A program made the translations under genes and the position numbers. Below are positions 47,495 to 55,331 of a stretch of DNA of 64,000 nt, piece by piece (position 1 is the stretch's first letter; every line of letters starts with the position of its first letter). The stretch spans positions 62,001 through 126,000 of the forward strand of contig NZ_JANZXA010000005.1 of NCBI RefSeq assembly GCF_025153475.1, written 5' to 3'. Below the pieces are notes generated by a model that saw only the letters and a list, made by a program, of their open reading frames with translations, ran no database searches and was not told the origin of the DNA. This stretch comes from Novosphingobium mangrovisedimenti (GTDB lineage Bacteria; Pseudomonadota; Alphaproteobacteria; Sphingomonadales; Sphingomonadaceae).

Positions 47495-48703
47495 ATGAGC
47501 ATCCCAAGGCATTTCGCCAATCAATTGGCGCGCAGTTTCACAAAGTTAATGGGCGGTGAAGCATCGGCGGGTATTCTGCTGATCATCGTGGCCATGCTGG
47601 CTTTGATTGTGGCCAACACCGGTTGGGCCTACGGCTATCACGAGCTGTTCCATCATGAACTTGCGTGGACGCCGATCAGCAAGCTCGACAGTCTGCATTT
47701 GTGGATCAACGACGCGTTGATGGCGGTATTCTTCTTCGTCGTCGGACTCGAGATCAAGCGCGAGATACTCGACGGGGAACTCTCCAATGCCGCCAAGCGC
47801 CGCCTGCCGGTGCTCGCAGCGGCGGCCGGCATGGTCATGCCGGCGCTGATCTACCTGATGACAACGGGCACCAAACCGCCGCTGGCGCATGGCTGGGCCA
47901 TCCCGGCAGCGACGGATATCGCCTTTGCCGTCGGCGTACTGGCCCTGCTCGGCAAGCGCGTGCCGGCATCACTGCGCCTCTTCCTGCTCACCGTAGCGAT
48001 CGTCGACGACCTCGGCGCGGTGATGATCATCGCCGTATTCTACACCAAGATCGACGCCGGCACGCTTTACTGGGGCATTGGCGCACTGCTCTTCCTGGCC
48101 GGACTGATCCTCGCCAACCGGCGCGGCGTCCATCACCTCTGGGTCTTCCTGATCCTCGGGTTCGGCCTGTGGTACTGCATTCTCAATTCCGGGATCCACG
48201 CCACCATCGCCGGGGTCATCTTCGCCTTCACCATTCCGCTGCGGCCGCTCTATCACGGCGACAGCATGCTGCTGCGCCTGGAACATGCGCTGGTGCCCTG
48301 GAACAGCTACGTCATCGTCCCCCTGTTCGGATTTGCCAATGCCGGCGTAGCGCTGGGCGGTATCGGACTGGCGGGCCTTTCCGACCCGATCCCGCTGGGG
48401 GTCGCCCTTGGCCTGTTCCTCGGCAAGCAGATAGGCATATTCGCCGCGATCGTCATTTCCGACCGGATCGGCTTCGCGCCGCGCCCTGCCGGAGCAAGCT
48501 GGGTCCAGTTGTGGGGAACGTCGGTCCTGTGCGGGATCGGCTTCACCATGAGCCTGTTCATCGGCGCCCTCGCCTTCCCGCGCTATCCGCATCTTGTCGA
48601 GGAAGCGAAGCTGGGAGTCCTGCTGGGCTCGCTGCTGTCCTCGCTGCTCGGCTACGCCATCTTGCGCATGGCCAAGACGCCACAGGCCGAACAGCCGGAC
48701 TGA
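47495..48703 (+). CDS. nhaA: Na+/H+ antiporter NhaA
   Basis: A 402-residue inner-membrane antiporter that expels Na+ in exchange for H+, important in alkaline or saline conditions. It has about twelve helices with the NhaA signatures INDALMAVFFFVVGLEIKREIL, GWAIPAATDIAFAVGVLALLG, and the ion-binding Asp pair in LLTVAIVDDLGAVMIIAVFY. SGIHATIAGVIFAFTIPL and GKQIGIF are also typical. Length normal. Divergent from the glycosyltransferase with about 90 bases between starts; a strong hairpin follows the stop. Confidence 0.97.
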   Translation: MSIPRHFANQLARSFTKLMGGEASAGILLIIVAMLALIVANTGWAYGYHELFHHELAWTPISKLDSLHLWINDALMAVFFFVVGLEIKREILDGELSNAAKRRLPVLAAAAGMVMPALIYLMTTGTKPPLAHGWAIPAATDIAFAVGVLALLGKRVPASLRLFLLTVAIVDDLGAVMIIAVFYTKIDAGTLYWGIGALLFLAGLILANRRGVHHLWVFLILGFGLWYCILNSGIHATIAGVIFAFTIPLRPLYHGDSMLLRLEHALVPWNSYVIVPLFGFANAGVALGGIGLAGLSDPIPLGVALGLFLGKQIGIFAAIVISDRIGFAPRPAGASWVQLWGTSVLCGIGFTMSLFIGALAFPRYPHLVEEAKLGVLLGSLLSSLLGYAILRMAKTPQAEQPD

Positions 48704-48734
48704 TCCGACATCAAAAGACTTTCGGGAACCGCAA

Positions 48735-48774
48735 CCCGTCCGGACCTTCGCCTGACAGCGAAGGTCCGGACGGG
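48735..48774. terminator. Perfect 17-bp hairpin between nhaA and glyoxalase genes
   Basis: CCCGTCCGGACCTTCGC and its exact complement surround the loop CTGACA. There is no T-run on either side, but it lies between two convergent genes and probably ends or protects both transcripts. Confidence 0.65.
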
Positions 48775-48785
48775 CGCTTAGCAGG

Positions 48786-49217
48786 TTACCAGCTGCCGAC
48801 GTTGGGCATGCTGACCCAGGGTTCGGCCGGCTCGAGCTTTCCATTCTGAAGCAGTTCGACCGAAATCCCGTCGGGCGTGCGGATAAACGCCATGTGCCCG
48901 TCGCGCGGCGGACGATTGATGGTCACGCCGGCATCCATCAGCCGCTGGCAGGTCTCGTAGATGTCGTCGACCTGGTACGCGAGGTGGCCGAAGTTGCGGC
49001 CACCTGAATATTCCTCGGCCAAACCGTCTTCCGCAGGCCAGTTGTAGGTCAGCTCCACTTCGGTGTCCTCCTGCCCCTCGGGCGCAAGGAAGATGAGCGT
49101 GTAACGGCCCTTTTCATCGGAAAACCGCCGCGTCTCCCACACCCCGATCAGCTCGAAAAAGCGGATCGTCGCATCGGGATCAGTCACGCGGATCATGGTA
49201 TGAAGATATCGGGTCAC
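48786..49217 (-). CDS. gloA: Lactoylglutathione lyase (glyoxalase I)
   Basis: A 143-residue VOC-fold enzyme converting the methylglyoxal-glutathione hemithioacetal to S-lactoylglutathione. It opens with RYLHTMIRVTDPDATIRFFELIGV, where the His is a metal ligand. EVELTYNW, FGHLAYQVDDIYETCQRL and DGISVELLQ provide the other Glu/His/Glu metal ligands of the GloA pattern. The start is GTG at 49217 with GAGG ten bases upstream. Single gene. Confidence 0.92.
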   Translation of the reverse strand: MTRYLHTMIRVTDPDATIRFFELIGVWETRRFSDEKGRYTLIFLAPEGQEDTEVELTYNWPAEDGLAEEYSGGRNFGHLAYQVDDIYETCQRLMDAGVTINRPPRDGHMAFIRTPDGISVELLQNGKLEPAEPWVSMPNVGSW

Positions 49218-49313
49218 AGAATTAACACCTCAATTCATCGATAAAACAGAACGGTTCATCGTACATACAGCCGCAAACCGGCATCCCGAACAAACACTCA
49301 GGGAGACGCTGCC

Positions 49314-50069
49314 ATGTCCGACGATAGCCCAGAAAACAGCCACCGCTCCAGCCCCGCCATGCGCAATTTCGCAACGCAGCGCTTGATCGTCAGTTCCGTA
49401 ATTCTTGCAGCCGGCATGATCGTCGGCGGCTTCGCGCTGGGCGACGGCCTGAAGCGGGCACAACGGGCCGAGCGCGCTGTAACCGTGCGCGGACTGGCCG
49501 AACGCGATGTCACAGCCGATCTCGCGACCTGGACGATCAGCTATTCGTCGACCGCCACCGCGCTTTCCGCCGCACAGGCGAATGTCGATCACGACACTGC
49601 GCAGATCCGCGCATTCTTTCGCGATCTGGGCTTTCCCGCCGATGCACTCCAGCCGACCGGGGTGAACGTCTCCCAGTTCAAGGACAACGGCGTCCCCAAC
49701 TTCACCGTGCGCCAACGCATGACGCTGCGCACCCACGACATCAAGCGGGCACAGGATGCCGTACGGCGTCAGTTCGATCTGGTGCGGGGCGGCGTCATCC
49801 TCGAGGAAGGCTCGGGGATGTCCTATACTTTCACCAAGCTCAACGACATCAAGCCCGCCATGGTGGCAGAAGCGACCAAGGACGCCCGCGCGGCAGCCGA
49901 GCAGTTCGCCAAGGACAGCGGCGCCGAAGTCGGCTCCATCAAGAACGCGACGCAGGGCTATTTCTCGATCAATGCGCGCGACGGCGATTCCGGCGGCGGC
50001 TGGGGCGTATCGGACACGCCCTACAAGCAGGTCCGCGTTGTCACGACGGTGAATTTCTACCTGAAGTAA
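49314..50069 (+). CDS. SIMPL (DUF541) domain protein
   Basis: A 251-residue protein with one N-terminal transmembrane or signal-anchor segment (about 24-44, LIVSSVILAAGMIVGGFALG) and a periplasmic SIMPL domain. The domain shows VTVRGLAERDVTADLATWTISYSS, LQPTGVNVSQF, AQDAVRRQFDLVRGGVILEEGSGMSYTFTKLNDIKPAMVAEATKDARAAAEQFAKDSG, and the C-terminal QVRVVTTVNFYLK. SIMPL proteins (BP26-like) can form ring-shaped assemblies; the function in this lineage is unknown. Monocistronic with a terminator after it. Confidence 0.9.
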   Translation: MSDDSPENSHRSSPAMRNFATQRLIVSSVILAAGMIVGGFALGDGLKRAQRAERAVTVRGLAERDVTADLATWTISYSSTATALSAAQANVDHDTAQIRAFFRDLGFPADALQPTGVNVSQFKDNGVPNFTVRQRMTLRTHDIKRAQDAVRRQFDLVRGGVILEEGSGMSYTFTKLNDIKPAMVAEATKDARAAAEQFAKDSGAEVGSIKNATQGYFSINARDGDSGGGWGVSDTPYKQVRVVTTVNFYLK

Positions 50070-50092
50070 ACCGCCACTTGCGGATACAGAAA

Positions 50093-50118
50093 ACCCGCCC
50101 GGAAAGCTCCGGGCGGGT
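50093..50118. terminator. Bidirectional terminator
   Basis: An 11-bp stem (ACCCGCCCGGA with TCCGGGCGGGT, 4-base loop) has a T4 run on the minus strand, after the TIGR02001 gene. It also lies just past the SIMPL gene stop. Confidence 0.8.
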
Positions 50119-50150
50119 CCTCCTGCGAAGAACTTCGCGTGTCGTTTCGA

Positions 50151-50903
50151 TCAGAACGAAGCTGACAGGGTCGCAACGACGGCGTCGTTGGTGTAGCTGT
50201 CGATCGACGGACCTTCGACGCCGACATAGGCCAGGCTGACCGAAAGCGGGCCAACCACGGTCGCCGAGGCACCGATCGACCAGTCGAGGCCGGTGTCGTC
50301 GGTCGAACCGGCGAGCAGCGGCGGAGCCAGCACGCCGTCGGTGTAGCCGAGGTGGCCGCTGATGGTGATCGGCGTGTTGGGAACACCCACTTCAACGTCG
50401 CCGTAGAGGTAGAGGTTGTCGTCACCGCCCAGCGAGTCCTGCTTCCAGGCATAGGCGATACCACCGGTCACGGTGGCCGGACCGAAGGTGCTCGAAACCT
50501 TGGCGTAGGGTTCCCAGTAGTTGTAGTCGCCAGCCGCGCCCGGAGCATTCGGGTAGGCGTAGTACAGGAGGCCGACGTCGACGGTCGCGCCGCCCAGGTC
50601 ACCGCTCCAGCCGCCGTAGAGGTCGAGCTCGGTGCTGCCGTAACCGCCGCTTTCGTCCAGCGACGAAGCCCAGGTACCGACATAGAAGCCGCTCTCGTGG
50701 CTGACGTCGAAGCCGCCCTGGATGGCGATGTCGCCATCCGAAAGCGAGACACCACGGAAACGGTAGTCGCTGGTCAGCGAGACGTTGGCAGAAACCGTGA
50801 TATCCGACGGAACTTCTGCGTCCTGGGCCAGAGCCGGGCTCGCAGCGAGCGCAGTGCCCGCAAGAAGAGTTGCGGCGATGGCGCCGCGGACGGACATAAG
50901 CAT
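50151..50903 (-). CDS. TIGR02001 (TorF) family putative outer-membrane porin
   Basis: A 250-residue protein with signal peptide (about 1-26, ending PALAQ) and a beta-barrel pattern. The family hallmark DITVSANVSLTSDYRFRGVSLSDGDIAIQGGFDVSHESGFYVGTWASSL is present, followed by strands such as TELDLYGGWSG and VDVGLLYYAYP and the terminal AVVATLSASF. The ATG at 50903 has GAGG eight bases upstream; an ATG at 50909 is too close to it. Family members often sit beside nitrogen-regulation genes, but here none is adjacent. The upstream region has TGCA-rich dyads (about 50990-51020). Confidence 0.9.
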   Translation of the reverse strand: MLMSVRGAIAATLLAGTALAASPALAQDAEVPSDITVSANVSLTSDYRFRGVSLSDGDIAIQGGFDVSHESGFYVGTWASSLDESGGYGSTELDLYGGWSGDLGGATVDVGLLYYAYPNAPGAAGDYNYWEPYAKVSSTFGPATVTGGIAYAWKQDSLGGDDNLYLYGDVEVGVPNTPITISGHLGYTDGVLAPPLLAGSTDDTGLDWSIGASATVVGPLSVSLAYVGVEGPSIDSYTNDAVVATLSASF

Positions 50904-51101
50904 ATTCATTCCCTCACTAATTCTTATTGGTGCGTTGTCCCACCTGCACGGTCGCCCCAGGTCTCGTTTCGGACCAAATCGCGACTGCACAATAATGCTG
51001 CACTGCACCACGTTGTGGTACAAGAAAAATTTCATTTCAGAGACAATCCGGAAACAATGTGTGGACTTTTTGCCACTATCCGACACTTAACCCCAGGTGT
51101 C

Positions 51102-51129
51102 TTGTCTCCCGTGCGCGACGGGCTTATAT
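51102..51129 (+). promoter_or_regulatory. Promoter candidate for the PP1-type phosphatase gene
   Basis: TTGTCT (51102-51107) and TTATAT (51124-51129) with a 16-base spacer fit a housekeeping promoter. Transcription would start only a few bases before the ATG at 51143, giving a very short leader; no ribosome binding site is visible. Confidence 0.4.
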
Positions 51130-51142
51130 CGCGCTGCAACGA

Positions 51143-51943
51143 ATGCTTGCGAAAATACGAAATATACTGGCTCGTCCAACGGCGACGAAGTCCCCTTCCG
51201 TCCCCGCCGGAGAGCGCGTCTACGCGATCGGCGACGTGCACGGACGCATCGATCTGCTGGAAAACCTCATCCAGGCCATCGAGGCTGACGACGCCGGCCG
51301 CCGCAAGGCGCACACCACGGTCGTCATGCTGGGCGACCTCATCGACCGCGGGCACGACAGCGCCGCCGTCGTCGCCCGTGCACGCGAATGGTCGAAGCAC
51401 CGCGAAGTCGAATTCATCCAGGGCAACCACGAGGAAATGCTGCTCGTGAGCCGCAAGAAGACCGAATCGCTGCGCGGCTTCCTGAAGTTCGGCGGCATCG
51501 AGACGATCCAGTCCTACGGCGTCGATGCAGAGACGATCGCGGCGGCGGACTTCGAGGAACTTCAGCGCCTGATGAACGAAGCCATCCCGCAGGACGATTT
51601 CGACTTTATCGACAGCTTCAAGAAGATGGTTCGAATCGGCGACTACCTGTTCGTCCATGCCGGCATCCGCCCTTCCACCCCGATCGAGCATCAGCTCGGC
51701 CAGGACTGCCGGTGGATTCGCGAACCATTCCTGAGCCACAAGGGCGACTTCGGCGCCTTCGTCATCCACGGCCACACGATCACCGAGGAGCCGGACGTGT
51801 GCGCCAACCGGATCGGCATCGACACGGGGGCTTTCGTGCATGGCACGCTTACCGCGATCGGCCTCGAAGGGACGGATCGCTGGTTCCTCCAGACCAACGA
51901 CCGGGGACAGCAGGAAACGCTCGAAGCCAGCGCCGCGGCCTGA
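51143..51943 (+). CDS. PP1-type serine/threonine metallophosphoesterase
   Basis: A 266-residue calcineurin-like phosphoesterase. The metal motifs are GDVHGRIDLLENL (D31, H33), GDLIDRG (about 66-72), and IQGNHEEMLL (about 97-106). The later ligands are His in DYLFVHAGIRPS and His in FVIHGHTITEEP. The pattern matches the bacterial PP1-like/PrpA group acting on phosphoproteins or diadenosine tetraphosphate. The start ATG at 51143 (MLAKIRN) gives a compact N-terminus; a longer frame exists upstream but lacks conservation. Immediately convergent with rnpB. Confidence 0.92.
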   Translation: MLAKIRNILARPTATKSPSVPAGERVYAIGDVHGRIDLLENLIQAIEADDAGRRKAHTTVVMLGDLIDRGHDSAAVVARAREWSKHREVEFIQGNHEEMLLVSRKKTESLRGFLKFGGIETIQSYGVDAETIAAADFEELQRLMNEAIPQDDFDFIDSFKKMVRIGDYLFVHAGIRPSTPIEHQLGQDCRWIREPFLSHKGDFGAFVIHGHTITEEPDVCANRIGIDTGAFVHGTLTAIGLEGTDRWFLQTNDRGQQETLEASAAA

Positions 51944-51967
51944 TCCTCGCCCATTCGGGGAGGATGC

Positions 51968-52428
51968 GTCGGGGAGCCTGTAAGCCGGGTTCTGTGCCTG
52001 GCGTGGTCTCCCAATGCCACGAATGACCTTTGGGACCTTACGCCGCGGCGGCAGCCATTCCTCTCGGCGACGCATTGCCGCGCCGCTCCAGCGACCAACC
52101 CGGGCTGCCTGGGTCCGAAACCGACCCGCCATCCGAAGATAGCCAGCAGCCCCTATTCGGTCTTGCTCCGGGTGGGGTTTACCATGCCGCTCGCCGTTAC
52201 CGGAAGCGCGGTGCGCTTTTACCGCACCCTTTCACCCTTGCCTGTGAGCCCAACCGCCAGACTGACGGCGTGCTCCATCGGCGGTATACTCTCTGTGGCA
52301 CTTTCCCTGAGCTTCGGAAGGCCTGAGAACCTCCCTCGCCCGGCGGGCGTTACCCGCCACCCTCGTTTCGTGGAGCCCGGACTTTCCTCGGCATTCTTGC
52401 GAATGACGCGGCTGCCCGGCTCCCCGAC
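51968..52428 (-). ncRNA. rnpB: RNase P RNA (bacterial class A)
   Basis: Catalytic RNA that matures tRNA 5' ends. Read on the minus strand it shows the conserved blocks GAGGAAAGTCCGGGCTCC (CR-I region), CGAAACGAGGGTGGCGGG, CTCAGGGAAAGTGCCACAGA, the CR-V like GGTAAACCCCACCCGGAGCAAG, and the 3' block AGAACCCGGCTTACAGGCTC. The P1 helix is formed by GTCGGGGAGCC at the 5' end pairing with GGCTCCCCGAC at the 3' end; these set the ends to within a few bases. The 5' end is about eight bases after the amidase stop codon. Confidence 0.95.
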
Positions 52429-52435
52429 GCGGCGC

Positions 52436-53140
52436 TCACCTAGCACGGCCGGTGTCGCGCTCCAACAGGAGTTCGAACAGGATTCCGCCGATTTCACCGT
52501 CGATCTCGCCGTCGATGATCATCGGCCGCCAGCGCCGCTGGAACGCACGTACCGCCGCGCGCCCGTCGGCGATGTCGTAACCGAAGCGTTCAAGGGCAAG
52601 GTAGAAGGCGCCGGGATTGTCGTAGAACAGGTTCATCTTGGCCGCGGGAATATCGAGCGCAAGCCCGAGCTGGCCGAGCCGGTGCCAGTCGAAATACTCC
52701 CCCGGGTCCTGCTTTCGTGCCGGCGCGATGTCCGAATGGGCCACGATGTTGGCGCGTGGAATGTCGTGGCGCTCGACGATGTCCGCCAGCAGCGGCAGCA
52801 GCGCGTCCATTTGCGGCTCGGGAAACGGACGATAGCCGAATTCGTGCCCCGGATTGACCAGCTCAATGCCGACGCTCGCCGAATTCACGTCGGTAATGCC
52901 GCGCCAGTAGGATTGCCCCGCATGCCAGGCCCGCTTCTCCTCGGGCACCAGCGAGGTGACGATCCCTTCCTCGTCGATCATGTAGTGCGCCGAAACTTCG
53001 GCCTCGGGATCGCACATGCGCGCGAGCGCTTCTTCCGCGCTCTTCATGCCGGTGTAGTGCAGCACGACCATGGAAACCGGAAGCTTGCGCTCGTTCCAGT
53101 TGGGCGATTCGACGATGCGGTTGACCAGCCAGCGGTTCAT
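52436..53140 (-). CDS. N-acetylmuramoyl-L-alanine amidase (AmpD/AmiD family)
   Basis: A 234-residue Amidase_2-type enzyme cleaving the MurNAc-peptide bond of peptidoglycan. Zinc ligands are readable as H28 in MVVLHYT, H135 in IVAHSDIAP and D145 in ARKQDPG, with catalytic K143, as in AmpD. SAHYMIDEEG and SVGIELVNPG are typical. The C-terminal part (FGYDIADGRAAVRAFQRRWRP) is a peptidoglycan-binding-like helix bundle. No signal peptide, suggesting a cytoplasmic recycling role or an unusual export. The RNase P RNA gene begins eight bases after its stop. Confidence 0.93.
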   Translation of the reverse strand: MNRWLVNRIVESPNWNERKLPVSMVVLHYTGMKSAEEALARMCDPEAEVSAHYMIDEEGIVTSLVPEEKRAWHAGQSYWRGITDVNSASVGIELVNPGHEFGYRPFPEPQMDALLPLLADIVERHDIPRANIVAHSDIAPARKQDPGEYFDWHRLGQLGLALDIPAAKMNLFYDNPGAFYLALERFGYDIADGRAAVRAFQRRWRPMIIDGEIDGEIGGILFELLLERDTGRAR

Positions 53141-53171
53141 CGTGCCCTTTCCCTGTTCACGCCTGCATTCC

Positions 53172-53813
53172 TCAGGCCCCCGGCAGCATCGCGCCCAGAA
53201 CCAGCGCGCCTTCGGAAAGCGCGAACTGCAATTTACCGCCCTGCTCTTGCGCCATGCGCTGGATCATCGTTGCCGGCGCGGTCCGGCTCGAAAGTTCGCC
53301 TTCCGGCAGGCTCCCTTCCAGCGCCCGCCCGATGTCGCGATCGAACGCGATGCGGGGCCCGGCCGCGCGCACGACGATCTCGCTCGAACCATCCCTGAAT
53401 TCGGCCGCGACGTCCAGCGTGCCGCCACGCGGCAAGGCTTCTATGCCGATATGCGCGAAGTTCAGCAGCGTCTTGATGGCCGGCTTGGGCAGGGAATCGC
53501 CCGCCAGCGCCCAGTTCACCACGATCCGGGCATTGTTCGCCACCAGCGCATCGATGAGCGCCTGCGCCTCGCTGACCGGCACGAGTTCGCCGAAACCACC
53601 GGCCGCCCCGAAGGCAAGGCGGAAGAATTTCAGCTTGTCCGTGGAAATCCGCGCGCTCTGGTCGAGCAGTTCGAAACAGCGCTGGCGCATCTCCGGATCC
53701 TTCTCGTCCGCCAGCAACTCGAGCCCGTTCGACAGGGCGCCGACCGGGCTGAGCATGTCATGGCAAAGACGCGAACACAGGAGACTGGCAAGATCGAGCG
53801 AGCTCGTAGTCAT
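53172..53813 (-). CDS. chpT: Histidine phosphotransferase ChpT
   Basis: A 213-residue phosphotransferase that relays phosphate from CckA to CtrA and CpdR in alphaproteobacterial cell-cycle control. The phosphoacceptor is H18 in LLCSRLCHDMLSPVGALSNGLELL, the defining ChpT pattern (HPTransfase). The rest (SARISTDKLKFFRLAFGAAGG, KTLLNFAHIGIEALPRGG, MIQRMAQEQGGKLQFALSEG) forms the degenerate Bergerat-type C-terminal domain. Start ATG at 53813. Lies downstream of the JAMM metalloprotease gene with a short gap. Confidence 0.94.
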   Translation of the reverse strand: MTTSSLDLASLLCSRLCHDMLSPVGALSNGLELLADEKDPEMRQRCFELLDQSARISTDKLKFFRLAFGAAGGFGELVPVSEAQALIDALVANNARIVVNWALAGDSLPKPAIKTLLNFAHIGIEALPRGGTLDVAAEFRDGSSEIVVRAAGPRIAFDRDIGRALEGSLPEGELSSRTAPATMIQRMAQEQGGKLQFALSEGALVLGAMLPGA

Positions 53814-53832
53814 TTGATGGGACGCTTTCCGT

Positions 53833-54276
53833 TCACTTCGTCTTGATGTGATCCGCAGGGCATTCTTCCACCATGCGGCAGGTCAATTCGACAAATCCTT
53901 TCCCGCTATCGCGCCAGAAAGCAACCTGCCCGCCGGCAATGATCGCCCAGATGCGCAAATCCCCGGTGGAATGTTCGCAATCGGTGGCCGAAGGCACCAG
54001 ATGCCCGAGGGGATGGGAGTGATAATAGCCCAGAACCTTCGGCCCGTCTTCCCTTGCCGCCTTGTGCGCCGCCAGCAGCACGACAGGATCGATCTCGAAG
54101 CGCAAACGCGGCTGGTCGGAGACATTGGCGGCCGGCATCGCCGTGTCTATCCGCCCGATCCCGCCCGGTTCACCGCATCCCAGCAGCAGTCCGCAGCATT
54201 CCTGCGGCGCGGCACGATCCGCTTCCCGCCGCAGTGTTGCCATAACGCCACTTGTCACCTCGACAACCATGCCCAT
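53833..54276 (-). CDS. JAMM/MPN+ (M67) metallopeptidase
   Basis: A 147-residue isopeptidase-fold protein. The JAMM zinc motif HxHx7SxxD is intact: YYHSHPLGHLVPSATD, with the upstream Glu in APQECCGLLLG. Bacterial stand-alone JAMM proteins cleave C-terminal tails or adducts of ubiquitin-like sulfur carriers, or act as desamidases; the substrate is unknown, and no ubiquitin-like or ThiS/MoaD gene is adjacent. Start ATG at 54276 (ATG 54270 possible). Its start region overlaps that of the divergent pseudouridine synthase. Confidence 0.88.
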   Translation of the reverse strand: MGMVVEVTSGVMATLRREADRAAPQECCGLLLGCGEPGGIGRIDTAMPAANVSDQPRLRFEIDPVVLLAAHKAAREDGPKVLGYYHSHPLGHLVPSATDCEHSTGDLRIWAIIAGGQVAFWRDSGKGFVELTCRMVEECPADHIKTK

Positions 54277-54289
54277 GTCAATACCCGCA

Positions 54290-55234
54290 ATGGGGTCAAT
54301 CGAAAACATCATCCGGGGCGAAATCGGCACGAGTGGCGGACGGCTCGACAAGGCACTGGCAGAGGCGAGCGGCCTTTCGCGCGAACGCATCAAGGCGCTG
54401 CTGGGCGAAGGACGCATAAGCCTCTCGGGCAAATCCGTCTCGCAAGCCTCCCTCAAGGTCGAGGCCGGCACCCCGTTCGCGATCACGGTGCCCGAAGCCG
54501 CGCCTGCCGAAGCCGTCGCGCAGGACATCCCGCTCAACGTCGTGTTCGAGGACGAGGATCTGATCGTCGTCGACAAGCCAGCCGGTCTCGTGGTCCATCC
54601 GGCAGCAGGCAATCTGGACGGAACGCTGGTCAACGCCCTGCTCCATCACTGCCGGGGGCAGCTTTCGGGCATCGGCGGCGTGGCCCGGCCCGGTATCGTC
54701 CACCGCATCGACAAGGACACCTCGGGCCTGCTCGTCGTCGCCAAGACCGACCGCGCGCACGAAGGGCTTGCCGCCCAGTTCGCCGACCACTCCATCGAAC
54801 GCGCCTATCTGGCGGTCGTGGCCGGACGGCCGGTTCCGCTCGCCGGCACTGTAACCGGATCGATCGCCCGTTCGAATACCAACCGCAAGAAGATGGCAAT
54901 CGTCGAAGATGGAAGAGGCAAGCACGCCGTGACGCATTACCGCACGCTGGAATCGCTCAAGGGCGCCTCGCTGGTCGAGTGCCGGCTGGAAACCGGACGC
55001 ACCCACCAGGTACGCGTTCATATGTCATCAATCGGGCATATGCTACTGGGTGATCCTGTCTATGGACGTACACCTTCAGCGATTCGCCCGATCCTGCAAA
55101 AGCTGGGTTTTTCACGCCAGGCGCTTCACGCCGCGGAACTTGGCTTCATCCATCCCGTTACAGGAGAAAGGGTCCATTTCGTCAGCCCGATTCCCGACGA
55201 TATGCGAACCCTGATCGACGAATTGCAACACTGA
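54290..55234 (+). CDS. RluD-like 23S rRNA pseudouridine synthase
   Basis: A 314-residue RluA-family enzyme, by pattern closest to RluD. It has an S4 domain (RLDKALAEASGLSRERIKALLGEGRISLSGKSV), VVFEDEDLIVVDKPAGLVVHPAAGN, the catalytic HRIDKDTSGLLVVAKT with nucleophile D141, and GRTHQVRVHMSSIGHMLLGDPVYG. RluD modifies helix 69 of 23S rRNA. The ATG at 54290 was chosen; in-frame ATGs at 54269 and 54275 would overlap the divergent JAMM start. The second RluA enzyme at 27137 has a basic tail, which this one lacks. Confidence 0.92.
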   Translation: MGSIENIIRGEIGTSGGRLDKALAEASGLSRERIKALLGEGRISLSGKSVSQASLKVEAGTPFAITVPEAAPAEAVAQDIPLNVVFEDEDLIVVDKPAGLVVHPAAGNLDGTLVNALLHHCRGQLSGIGGVARPGIVHRIDKDTSGLLVVAKTDRAHEGLAAQFADHSIERAYLAVVAGRPVPLAGTVTGSIARSNTNRKKMAIVEDGRGKHAVTHYRTLESLKGASLVECRLETGRTHQVRVHMSSIGHMLLGDPVYGRTPSAIRPILQKLGFSRQALHAAELGFIHPVTGERVHFVSPIPDDMRTLIDELQH

Positions 55235-55331
55235 AATCGGATTTATGTGCTATCATGAAAAGGTGGCCGCAAGCTAAGATGCCTAGCAAGGGTCTTTGAC
55301 CGCTGGCCGACCTAGAAAGGACGGAAAGATA

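Noticed and set aside
54300..54330. JAMM protease as part of a ubiquitin-like conjugation system
   Set aside because: No E1-, E2- or ubiquitin-like gene is adjacent; neighbours are ChpT and a pseudouridine synthase.
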